This document shows, one piece after another, positions 11,749 to 24,308 of a stretch of DNA of 64,000 nucleotides; position 1 is the first letter of the stretch, and every line of letters starts with the position of its first letter. Origin of the DNA: Baylisascaris procyonis (taxonomy: Eukaryota > Nematoda > Chromadorea > Rhabditida > Ascarididae); contig JAZARR010000146.1 of the NCBI GenBank assembly GCA_037389465.1, forward strand, positions 2,046,001 to 2,110,000. The letters are read 5' to 3'. Both the position numbers and the translations under genes were made by a program. Under the pieces are notes generated by a model. That model searched no databases and was not told where the DNA came from. It was given only the letters and a program-made list of their open reading frames with translations.

Positions 11749-14700
11749 ATGATGCCTCCCAACATTCTTTTACTCGTCGTTATGAATTTTCTCGACTGTG
11801 TTGCTGCACAACCATATAATTGGCTGTAAGTTGGTCTTTCTTGCAAACCAATGAAACACATTATTTTCTAGGTTCACTCACACTACGTACACTAAACCAT
11901 GAAAGCCAAATAATAATGACGGGAATGGTTATGCAGAAGATAAACTCCCAAATAAGGAAACAATAGTAGGCAAATTCTGATAATGCAATAAGGCATCAAT
12001 CAGTTCGATTACGGTAGTGTGTTCCCAAAACACTATCTGCCGCCTACAACTCGCACCTGCATTCTTCTTCAAGAGAAGCAAAAGTGATCTAGGGGAGGGA
12101 TGAGCACGTTGACTTATTTCAAATATGTGACTATCGCTCGGCGATCACAACGCTTCGGCTAAAGCGCTTGATTTAATCGTCGTCTAACATAGCATTTCTT
12201 TGCGTTTTGATCGTGATAGCAACGAAATAGAAGACATTTGTCAATTCTCCCCCTTCGGAATACGCAGTTAGGAGACATCTGTGTGGAAATGGTCCAGAAG
12301 CGAACCCACTCTACAAAATCGCTGGTTGAATTTAGCCCACTCTACTGCCCTGCTCATCATTTCATATCTGTTTTGGTGTATTTTCACTTCATGAGCCATC
12401 ATCAACTTCTTCACATATATATGAATTCTGGTTCAACTTATTTATCATTCTCTGAAAGATTCAATGAAGGCTTCTGGAACCATTCATTTTATTAGATTGC
12501 AATGCGCGATTCTTCGCAACTTTTTCTTACTTCTTCATTTCACCGTTATCGTTAGGCACAACATGAACCAAAGTCGACTGGAGGAATTTACAGATTTGTA
12601 GCCAATATTTGAATAGAATAAAGGTGAATTTTGAGTTTACATAGGGCCCACAAATTGATGTGAGATAACTATAAGCACTATGGCCAACACAGTACTGCAG
12701 TTTTGAAATTAAAAATTGCCTTATTTCACCTAACAGAAAAGCAAAACTTCTTGAATTTTAAATGCACAACAAAAGGTAAGCGATGCATACATCCTCTGAA
12801 TTCAGATCATTGGCGTTATCTTCAACAGCGCAATACACACCAGCATTCCATGCAGCAACCGACTATGACAAGCAACAATACCAAATCCTTTGCGAGAGGC
12901 TTCCTGGTTTGAATCCGGCTCAAATTGCTATATGTCAACAGGTTGGTATTTCGTTCCGCTGATGAGAACACATAAGCATCAAACAAAAACGGTGCGAAGC
13001 GTTCGCTATATGAAAAGGGCATTGAAGCGGCTAATCGTAGTGCTGCTTTATGTGGAGAAATCCAAACTAAAAGCCGTTATAAATTTCTTGTCGTAAATTT
13101 ATTTCTTTCACATTTCAATCAGTGAGTTATTAAGAAGGATCTAAACCGTTAATCTAAATGGAAAATGACGACTCACGAGAAAAGAAAAATATTTTTTAAA
13201 AGTTGAATAGAGGCCGAACAAATAGCACACTATCAGATATGTTTTTCTCAATAAGGTATTCACGCAAAAACAACGTAGAGGGCTAATTTCCTCGAAGAAC
13301 ATATTGTATCAAATACTTGGTTTATTTCAATGTGCTTACTTATGCGATCATTTATTTGAATGCGAAAAGGCTCTTAATTATATTCGTTATTGATTTGTGA
13401 CGTTTTATCCTTGCGATATTGCTATTTCTGACAATGGGTGAACAGGGTTTTGAGAACGACCAATTTTCAGCTAAAATAACCCATTCATTTTCGAAGGTAC
13501 CTATGTCAATGTAGGTAATATGCCAAATCCAAGATAAATTCACATTATTACTACATTTATCCAGAAGTTTTTCTCTACATGCTTGCAAAATTACATGTTT
13601 AGTTATCATATGAGGAAGAAATCAAAAAGAGTTTGTGATGCCGGAATTGAGCTGGAGAATTTGTCTTGTAATCAACGATAACGTCATCCAACTACAATTC
13701 CCTTCATACCTGAGAAAATTTTCAGCAGAAATCTCCATTAAAGTAATCCTGTCTCATGCGCAATAGCTGTTTGAGGTGATTTCTTTCTAAAGACGATATA
13801 TTTCTGTTTAGCATCCATTTGCGATACCATCGATCGGGCGTGGAGCACGCGATTCAGTGGTGGAATGCCAAGCACAATTTAAATATGAAAGGCAAGTCTT
13901 ATCAACAGATGAGGTACTGTCGTGCGTTAATCAGCGGTTCATTTAAATCAAACGTTCCAGAAATGTGTTGCTTTTTTGTTTGATTATTATGCCCATTGAG
14001 AGCCATTGAATTTCTCTTTTTTTTATGTCACATAGCAGCAACATTAAATACATTACAATGTGTCATCATTGCGAAAAAATGTGTGCCCGCCGTTAAATTT
14101 TCTTAAAATTACTAGAAAACTATCATTATCAAGCGTTGACTGTGAGAAGAATGTGTTATTACAGCAACTTTTCTCCTATCTATAACGCCACAACGGTGTT
14201 TCTTTGCTAAGCGTCGAGGTATTTTTTTTTTAAATATTACTTTCACATTATAATTTCGTTGTTTGTGCAGATAATTCTTCTAGCAAGAAAACAGTGCAAC
14301 TTATGTTAGATTTCGTTTTTTTTTTTTTTCAATAATCTGGGTGTAGTCTTTCAAATATTACGTTGTTAGGCTAACGGGGATAATGCGCTCATCAATTCAT
14401 CCAGTGAATTTGCTACCTCTCCGAATAATGTTCGCATATGCTAATCGAAATCAGATGGCACTTTCTTATGCTTCTATAATATCCTCGAGAAGCATTTCGC
14501 AGTGTTTCATCTTTTCTACTCTATGTAAGTCTGCTGTAGTCGGCGTTGCACTTGGCAAAATATAAGAATGAATTTAAAAAATTAATAATCACCCCGTCGA
14601 AGGATTGTAAAGTAATGTAAACAATTCTGCTTATATATGTGATATTCTAAGATTGTCATTCCTTTCTTCTAACTCCTTTCTTATCAACAGGTTCACATTT

Positions 14701-17700
14701 CAAAATCTATTTGAGTGTTTGCTGGCATTTTTTCACATCGAATCGAGTTCTTTCCAAATTGTTCTTTCTTTCATCTGAAAATGGTTTAAAACATATAGAC
14801 GAGGAAGCTTTGTCTGCTTTTGCGATTTGAATGGAATATATTTCTCGCTGATAATATCGTTGAAAACTTTTCTGGTCATACCCGCTGTTTCAATTGGCTA
14901 CTAATCGCACAACACCTTTAACATCTAACAATTAGGAAATCTTTTCTCTAAGGCCTTTAAAGGTTAAGCTGAAACGAATCCCTTCGACAGGGCGTACAGT
15001 CGTTTCCTTTATTCAGAGGACATCTTTGGCACGTCTAGGATTGAAGACACGAACAAGCGTGCTTGTATACTGGAATGACGATGCTTAAGACACATAGAAT
15101 AGCGACAACAAGTGATAACGTCATTTGTGCTAACTTTGAATTGCTTCCATGATGTGCTATAACATATCTTTTTTTTTTTATATTTCCCTCTAATTATTTG
15201 CTCTGAACCATGTGTGGTGAAACGAGATATGATCAGTGCTGTTCAGTGCGTTATAGGGCTAAAAACAACGAAAACACGCCTGAGAAATCTGCGTCACACC
15301 GAGTGGTGGGAGTGTATGTGCTGGAATAGTGTGAATGACTTTCATGTCACTGTGAAGCGTTTGTGTTTTGGAAAGTAATCGAATGCATCAAATGAGAACA
15401 AAGCTTATGAGAAAACAACTGAAAATTGTTTACGATGAGCATCAAATTTTCAAATTTTGTGATAAGCGCACTATATGCAGCAACAGTGAGACATTCCCCA
15501 TGCTCGCCTCTATCCTCTTCTCGCTTACATACTCCCACATGGTAAGTTAGGGGGAGGAGAAGGGTGGAAGGGGTGGAGCGAGGAATTCCTGTGCATATCC
15601 TTATTTTAGTTTTATTCAAGACTCCTTTCATTGCTACGGCTTCTCAGTACTTTATGTTATTCTTTTTAGTCCTAAATTGTGCATCAAACTTTTGCGTTTT
15701 GGTCAAATCTGCTTACACCGTCATTGTTTTAAATTTACTTCGAATAGCTTAAAATGTGCAATAATATCTGGTCAAATTTTCAATGCTACTCAGGTTTTAT
15801 TAATTGACAATATTCTTATCGGTAGGAATGTCTTGCACAATATCATACAATGCGAAGCTTCCATTTTGCTCAATTTTTATTGAGAGATGGATATGGCTAT
15901 ACGTATGTGTGTCTGTCTGTTTGCTCGATTCCTCGGACTCGCAATTTGCAAAAGCACAAGTGACTAATCTCTTACATATTCATTCTATGCGTTGACTAGA
16001 TTATCAAATCAAATTTCTAGAACAATTGCAGCCCTGGTGCTTAGCAGATGAAACGATTTAAGGACACCCATTGACAAAGTTTTATCATACATTGTTTGAG
16101 TATGAAAGGCACACATTTGATAGAGGCACAAGACCAAATTTGTAAGAAATTTTCACGCTAATGAATTTGCATAATTCGTAAGCAAAGTTGGTGAAAATTA
16201 AGGCGGAGCTTAAATTTCATAAGACAAAAAAATTGCGAAATTCGCTAGAAACCCTTCTATGATATAACTGAAGTTACGATAGAGTTGTGTGAATGCGTAA
16301 TAAATGTTATTCACGATAAATTCTATTGGTTAATTTCATAATCAGTAAATGAATCAGTGGTACAATTCACATTTAAATAATAGAGCAGCGTTTTCTGCTC
16401 AAGATTTATGTGATCTCTTCCGCTAACGAATGTGTACCTTTCAAACTCGAATAATGTACTGTAGAAATTTACCCGCATGTGAGAAAGTCAACAGGCTTCC
16501 AAACACATATTTGCTTAACTTGAGGAGTCTAGTTGTTCTAGAAATTTTGATTCGACAGTCTAGTCGATGCTGAACTCATATGTTCTCATTAAAACGTCAA
16601 TTAATTGTCGATATTGTTCGCATGCATCTGTTATACTACTCAATACCTTTCCTATGGTTGTTCTTTCCGAGAAAAGTTTCGCAGAGTTTGACTATCGGTT
16701 GCTTTTACAACATTGACGCTCAGCTTTGCGATGGTTTTTCGGGTAAGGGAATTAAATTCATTCATAAATTTTTACGACTTTGTTGGTACGAGTTAGGGTT
16801 CACAACAAGCACTAAATCCCTAGTTCCTGTCGCTTTTTCTTCTTATGATTGTTACATCTTGACAGTTTTTTGAGGCTTTCAACTATTTTGTACACAATTT
16901 CAATCCCCATATCCAAGCTGTGACCACCTTAGGCTCTCCATCAAATGCGATTTTTTGATGTTCACTGCAGCAACAGAGCTGTTCTCATAATTGCTCGTTT
17001 ACCTTATTTTAATTCTCGCATTGTTTTCCGAGTAATCAAATTAGCGCGAAGTGTATCAACATGCAAATGCAAATCGCATAATATACATGCTTTTTCACCT
17101 TTTTTTTGAATATTTTGTTAGTAAGCATGTGAAGTAGACGAGTGGAGAGGCTCGGTAGGAAAAATGGAACGGTATGTGCATTTGTATTTCGTTCCCCCTA
17201 TCAGCTGGATCCAAAATCTATCAACAAATAATAAATATGTGGAATAATGTATTAATATCCCAATTAATCCAACCACTCACATAAACTTACTAAAAAAGTT
17301 CAATTTTTCTATAATTCTCTCAACTAAAATGAGAAGCAATCAATAAGAAATCAATACTTTCAACATTTTTCGACATTTTGATATCTTTAACTTCTCTGAA
17401 GTTTAATGGACCAACGTAAATGAAAGTCATCTTATGGTGTAAAATAAAAGCATCGAATTTTATAAATATAGTTGTCATATTTCCTGACCTGGATTTATTG
17501 ATTAAACAGACTGACATTTGTGTTTTTGTAAAGCGAATTTGCGAATAATGCATAATAATTATTGAAATTTGCGTTGATGAGACTATCCTTATGATGAGCT
17601 TTCATAACCCCAAATAATTTTCCAAAGAAATTACATTTTTATCACATTATTTTGTTATAATTTTATTGCAGTATTCTAAAATCTTCATTATAATTCAATG

Positions 17701-20700
17701 GAATTGCGGAAACATTTAAAATTTCTTTGCTCAATAACTTTTCATTTTTTGTTATGTGTCGATTGTTTAGCGAATCTAATCGATTTAAGGCTGTTTACAT
17801 ACTAAGTAAACGTTTCGAATTTCGCAATGAATCTTCCTAGCGGAAATTCCTTTAAAATACCATATGAATCATGGCACAAGTATACTATCAAGTAATTGCT
17901 AAGCGAAATAAACTGGAAATATTAGTAATCACTGGTCGAAATAATTATTTGTGTAGTTTGCGAGAAAAATCTTTACGAAGTATTAAACGCAAACTAGCCA
18001 AGAGACCTTTTCTGTTGAAAAGGAATTGAACAGGTTCATCTCCCTACTTACCCTCTCTAATCCCTCCTCCAGTCCTTCCTCTTGCAATCCCTGTCCCCTC
18101 CTTTCCCTTTCCTCCAACAGGCTCCCCGAAAAAGCTGATTTACGCACCGTTCAACCGAACAGATCGTTTTGACACCTTCAGAGGGCATAGTTTTTCTCAC
18201 CTGATATCTGCAGATGACTCATGCCAATGTTCCGCATACCTTGCTCTTAGCTTGTTACATGTGTGCTTTCTCATGGAACATTTCATGATGTTTTCGTTCA
18301 TTTTTCGCTATTTCATTGAGGAATACTCATACGTATATACAAATCTATCGAGTTTTCATTTTTGTGCAGCATCATAATGGTGCAAAACTTTTATGAACGT
18401 TAACGTAGTGTTTTCTGTCATGTGATATCGGCGTAACTTTGCAATGTTTTCACAACGTTGGAAATTCACAACTCAAGGAGTTTGAAAAACTGTTCATTGG
18501 AGCTTGAAAATTTTAAAGCAGATTTTTGAGTATATCTATGCTTGTATTTTATCCGGATCGTCTCATCCATCCAGAACATTCGATCTATAGATTTGGACAC
18601 ATACGTTTTGAAGGTTAAACAAAAATTTCGCCGCAACAGCGGCTTGTTCCACCACATGTTATGATTTGATTTAAAAAAAAAAACCCCGCACTTTCTTCCG
18701 ACGAATATTTTCGTTGAAGCATATGAGGCTACTTAGTTTGTCGAGCTTTCAAAGTTGGTTCAGGTGGGAAAATTTCATCGAATTGTCCCCACTTCCTGGG
18801 AATGAAGAGTATGCAAGAATACTTCTATAGTATAAAAAGAACAGTTCTTGCTCCATGATTTTCTCAGAATTGATGCCAATTTACTCGAATGATTGTTATG
18901 GATATAATGAAGTCATACAGCCAAAATTGAGCGTAAATTCTACCTGCGATGCGTTTTGCACTTAGAGAGATATATCAGATGATTTGTTTATTTTCTCGGT
19001 TTATAATTTTCACATTAAAACTATCTGTCCTGTTAACATTTAGCCTCCATGACTCGTTGTGTTCAATCTGTAAAGCAATATCCCAAAATGCCTGGAGAAA
19101 GACTACATGCAGAGGGAGTTCACGACAATGGCAATAGTCGTGAATGCTCAATTAGTCTAGAACTATACATTTATAAACAATATCAACTGAAGCGGAGGAG
19201 TCACAAATTTTTTTTCTACTGAATCAAGTTTATTCGTCCATATAAGGCTGGGAAGCTGTTTACGACTCTCTTCTTCATATTGCTTTTGCACCTTCAGTAT
19301 TTTCTCCCGCCGATATCTTCGAAAGACTATAATTGTAAAAGATATGCGATAGCCGATGTGAGTGCAAATGATCTGTCATTGTAATGCTTTCATGATATGT
19401 TTACCAATCTCAAAATAGAGAAGTCAGTAGCTGATCTATAAATTCAGATGGAATTGTTCGGAGAGAATCGATAAGAACACGAGCAATTCTATATCGGGCT
19501 TTCAAGATTTGCTTGGGAGAACCCTTAGAGCAGGTAACTTTACGTATACCTATAATAAATGTTTACCCGTTCCTATAGTGTTTGGAAAAGCTCATATGTT
19601 TCTATGTGAAAATACTAGATGATGAGATTTATGAAAGTATTGCTTTTTCATTCATATATTGAGACAAACGTAGTTGTTTGAAATGACAAAAGTAAATGAG
19701 ACAAGTTTGAAAATGGTGTGGAAATGGGAACTGAAATTAGAAACAAATCAGAAAATGATTCATCACGAAGTGCGATGATAAAGTTGACTGAAAATCACTG
19801 AAATGTTTTCTGCACGGTATTTCAGTTATTAAAGCCACTTTATCCTCAAACCGTATCTGAATCATTTCCACTAAGTTTACAGTGTAATAATTTTCATTTT
19901 TTTTCAGTAAATTTGAAATGATGTCATAATTGATATACAAGGCGACGTAATCATCACTATTCGGTAACGATACAAGTGGCAATAATGTTGCGTAGCATTT
20001 ATAAAACAATAAGCTGATGACGTGACATCGAAGATATTTCTCTGAGATATGCAAATGATTTGTGATGAATTGAAATGTTATTAGTGAGGTGTTTCATGAG
20101 ATTGGGAAGTTGAAGGTAATCGAGAGACGGCGTTTATATGTGCAGTTGCAAGTGCTGGCATCGTACACGCTATAACGAAAGGATGTAGTACCGGCAATTT
20201 GACGGAGTGCGGCTGCGATAACCAACCAAGTGGACAACGCTACACTGATATGGTACCTTCCCAAATGGAATATCGTCGCTCATTTTGAACACGAAAAGAA
20301 TTTCATTATTCCATAAAGAGAATTATACATGCAGTTAACTACGACACATAGAAAATATTGCACATATCCTATAAGGCAATAAGATTAATAATAAAGCAGT
20401 CCTTTATGAACGTGCGATTTTCAAGATCAAGATCTTAGCTTACGAGCAACATAGACAAGTTTTTGTCTTCAACAATATAAATAGGTAAAGCCTGACAAAC
20501 ACACGAAGTTTTCCATTCAAAAGCGATGTGCTTGATGAGAATGCAGAGATTTTTTGCAGCATAATGCCGTTTATATTTCATCCACCAAAGAAAACCGATC
20601 CGAAAGCTTTTAGTCGGTGTATTTTCACACAATTTCTACCTCCTTTATTTTACTGTACATTTATCTAGTGAACAAACAGAAATCTATGAAAGAGTCTGAT

Positions 20701-23700
20701 CCTCAGTGTATATTAAACGGTCAGACATTACTCATATCAGTTCAGACTTAACTGGTGTCCACCCCTTCCTCATTCTTTCAGTGCGAATAATGAGAAGCGA
20801 ACAGGAGTGGATAACAGCCAATAAGTCCCATTTACAATGCCAGCCAGCATTGTCGCAAACTTCTAGTCTGGCGCCGTAAGCAACGGAGCTCCTGTGAAGC
20901 GCTTCCATTTCCTGTCTTCACCAAACTTGAAAGCTCCTCACTCCAATTATGCAATTCATTCACTAGCTGTCTGAAGTGCAAGACAACGCTGCTAACTTAT
21001 AAGAACGTCACCGTCAAGTGATGGGATTTGCACTGCGGCTTAAGATAATCTTATTATTTGCGAAGCACATGCATGAGCTAACGAATACAGCAACCTACAT
21101 TAGTTGGGCGTTTGCCACATCTGCTCTGAAGAACGCTTGCGAGAATGGACCCTTTTTTAAGCGTTGCAAAAACTTTTCTCTTCCTCCCCCCCCCTTTCTC
21201 TTCGAACATATAACCGCCATTTCTAATTGCACACGCTGATCCCATTGTTTGTACTACTAGCGCAGAGTTTCGAAGATTACTGGCAAATTCAAGATCCTAT
21301 AACAGGTTAACATTGAGAAAGTGAAGATATTCTCGAACTTGCTCTACACTTGCTCCTTTATTTTTTTTATGAGTTTTCGCTCTTCCTCCCATTTTCTTCA
21401 TTGAATATACGAATATTTCTAATTCTGCAAACTGCAAAAGGTTATCTTCAAAATACATCGTTTTTGAAAATTGCGAATGTTATAAGCTAAAATGCTTATA
21501 AACACAGGCATACAGTAAAGTTTTGGTTGGAAATTCACAAGCGAAATAAGAACTTTGCACTCAATGAAACATTTAGCGTTTCTGTTACTATAATACTATT
21601 GCCTAATATTCTCAAGCACTGTTATTGTTCAGTATTTGGCACTCCTATTACTCAGCTATTGTTATTTGGTGCTGCTTTTATGTATTATTGTTGCAGGACC
21701 ACTCAGTAACAAATGGTCGAGAAAAGTTTTCATGGGGTGGATGCTCGGATAACTCAAAGTACGGCGTCCATTTTGCCAAACAATTTTTGGATCGCTTCGA
21801 AAAGGAGCAATACGAGAAGGATAGAGATATACGACACCTTATGAACTTACACAACAATTTTGTCGGCAGAGAGGTGATTGCTTTGAGAAGGTTTCGAGTT
21901 AAAGCCAATAACTAATTACTTGCATCATACCTTCAATATATGCTCACTAGTGAGTAGCACTCATAGGTAATGTGACGAAGCCATATTGTGCAGAAGTAGC
22001 AACATAAAGAAGATATAGAAGAAAGTCTTCACACTTTGAGCAAAGCAATGAGGAAATTTTTTAACTCATAATAGTTGGAAATTTCCAGAAAGAGGAACTC
22101 AGCGCTATTTCTATTCTCAAGCGGTGCCAAGAAAATTTTGCTAGAATATTCCCCTGAATTTAATTTCTATGCCTATCACTTTTATTTAGTTTTATCACAA
22201 ATAGCCACATAAACTTACCAACAATACTTTCTTCAGCTTTTTGTTTGTTCGCCTCAGCATAATCATGTTTACTAAAAGTTAATGTCGACTAAAGAGTTGA
22301 GCATAGATCATTGGACGAATTTGCGTATACGCTCTCGTTTTGTGATTTATGATAGTTATTTTTTTTTATAAATACGTACGATGCAAAAGATTAGAGAATG
22401 CAATATTAAATCTTAAATTAAAGTTGCTAATATTGTTTATTTTTGAGGAAATTATTGCATCGATAACTGAATTTCACATCGGCATAATTTTTGTATGTAA
22501 TCGAATAAACGATTTTCGGCAATAGTCATTTATCACCTGTATACTTTCACATAGTTAATAGAAGAATGCTTCAAAAGATGTTTACTGATGAGTTGCACAA
22601 GCAGATACTTTATCAACGCAATCAGAATAGAATATTTTCGTTTTTTAATGATAAGTGATATGCAAATTTTTCAATCATCTCATGACCTTAGTTTTCGCAT
22701 ATTTTTCTCTTTTTTGTTATCATTGCTGAATCATTGCATTTTCAGGCAATCGTTCAAAATATGCGCAAGCAATGTAGATGCCATGGTGTTAGCGGTTCTT
22801 GTGAATTCAAAACATGCTGGCTGCAAATGCCAAAATTTGCTGAGGTCGGTGAAATGTTGAAACAGCGATACAACCATTTTTCCGTTCAGGTAATTGTCTA
22901 TAACCTTTTCAATGTGTTCTTAGTTTTAAACTCGAAATGCATACATGAAAAGTTTAAGCGAATGAAAGGGTTATTTGGAGGTGGGAAATTAATGAAATTA
23001 GAGTGAGGAGATGGGTGGAAAGAATGGATGACGGTGTGAGATGGCTCTTGCATACCACGATTCGGCGATGTTAAAGTAAGAACTCTAGGACGTGTTTACT
23101 GTTTTCCTCCACCAGTCAACTAATGACAAAATTGCATAACTGCTTCCACTTCTTTATATTGTTATCCAATGCCTCTTTGTAAGAAATAAAAACAGTTTCC
23201 CCGTTGTTCAGTAATTAAATAGTCGTTTTGCAATAAAGGTAGCAAAAAGAGCGAAGAAGCGTTTACGACGAAAGGAACGATCCGAAAGGAAAAAACCTTT
23301 ACGTGGTAATGAGATCGCATATATCAACAAATCACCCAACTACTGTGAACCAGACGAAGCCGAAGGTTTATAATTTTTATCTTTTGTAGCACACAAATTA
23401 TATTAGCACACCTCGATTAGTGCAAAGGTTAATCATCTTGCAATGCAATGCCTATACTAAAGACCAACAACACGGCTAGTCTCTATTCGATTAAATGACA
23501 TAGCAGTTGATCTCACGATGATTGTGTGTGCCTTTGAGCGATGAATGCAAATGATAATGGAAATAGTGTTAAAATATTAATTAATGCTAGAGCGGTATCA
23601 GTAAGGTTAAGAAATAGCCCGCACCAGAGTGTAGAAATAAGTTGACAATCACTTTCTCTGCTGCGCAATTGTAAGAGGCACAGCTGATACGACACTCCTC

Positions 23701-24220
23701 CTACGGTTTCGTTTCTCGATGATTGGATTTATTTGGGTTGAACTTATCGACACTTTACTACATTGAACTGAAAATATGCTCAGCTAAAAAACAAATGCAT
23801 TTCACGTCGTTTGAAGCGCACAGTGGAATTGAATGAACGCCATTTTATGACGTAAATGGCAGAAATGACTTGTTAAGCGGTCTACGATTTTAGGATTGAA
23901 TATCACAGATGTATTTGTCAAATTTTCTCAATGAATGTGATCAGTGAAGTAATTGGTTGAAATTGTTTAAGAGAATCGATAGTTTCAATGCTAAAATTTA
24001 AGATACAATAAGGATATTTGCAGGTATTCTCGGCACAAGAGGCAGAGAGTGTAATCAATCGTCGTTGAATTCAGATAGCTGCGATTTATTGTGCTGTGGA
24101 CGTGGATACAATACAAGGGAAGAAGTGCGTACCACACAATGCCACTGCAAATTTGTTTGGTGTTGTTCGGTGAAATGTAAGACGTGTAGTGAGAAAGTGC
24201 TCGTGCATACCTGCAAATGA
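11749..24220 (+). CDS. Wnt family secreted signalling ligand, complete, 9 exons, 386 aa
   Basis: Lipid-modified morphogen that binds Frizzled receptors. Exons: 11749-11825, 12806-12941, 13812-13891, 19448-19533, 20116-20252, 21697-21873, 22746-22889, 23239-23365, 24024-24220; all phases agree. Residues 1-20 form a signal peptide ([16 protein letters not shown]). Then come [70 protein letters not shown], the acylation loop CHGVSGSC with acceptor Ser near residue 247, KTCW, and the Cys-rich end [10 protein letters not shown] ... CKFVWCC ... HTCK. The 24 Wnt cysteines are present plus an extra one in FIC. The basic insert [15 protein letters not shown] and INKSPNYC recall WNT16/WNT4 types; which nematode Wnt this is remains open. 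ATGATG gives two possible starts. AATAAA at 24303-24308 fits as poly(A) signal. Confidence 0.95.
13892..19447 (+). other. GC-AG intron 3 of the Wnt gene (5.6 kb)
   Basis: The exon 3 end reads AG|GCAAGT, the strong consensus for the rare GC donor class. Joining there restores the codon AG+A in front of WNCS, the invariant Wnt motif, at the acceptor TTCAG (19443-19447). No GT donor nearby gives this join. The intron is the longest in the gene and contains a C/T-only tract at about 18041-18121; nothing else in it is supported as a gene. Confidence 0.8.
20782..20875 (+). other. Exon-like segment inside Wnt intron 5
   Basis: Bounded by a textbook acceptor (CATTCTTTCAG) and a good donor (GCGCC|GTAAGC). 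It is GC-richer than the intron around it and open in one frame from an internal ATG ([18 protein letters not shown]). Its length of 94 is not a multiple of 3 and both flanking Wnt exons are phase 0, so inclusion would shift the frame. It could be a poison exon, an alternative 5' exon or chance. Confidence 0.25.
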
Positions 24221-24302
24221 GACGCATTGTGTCATCAAAACGAAGCAATATTTGCAACCGCAAAAAATATGCGCTAGCTAAACCTGTTTCCTACAAGCTG
24301 TG

Positions 24303-24308
24303 AATAAA
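24303..24308 (+). terminator. Poly(A) signal AATAAA of the Wnt gene
   Basis: First AATAAA after the Wnt stop, 82 bases downstream, followed by a T/G-rich stretch. Confidence 0.6.

Noticed and set aside
17697..17710. TGGAATTGC as a possible Wnt W-N-C exon
   Set aside because: No acceptor directly before it and the frame stops at once; the real W-N-C exon is at 19448.
20101..20115. Acceptors after CATGAG or GGGAAG for Wnt exon 5
   Set aside because: Same phase, but only the acceptor ending at 20115 joins RA+GNRETAF without additional residues as in other Wnts.
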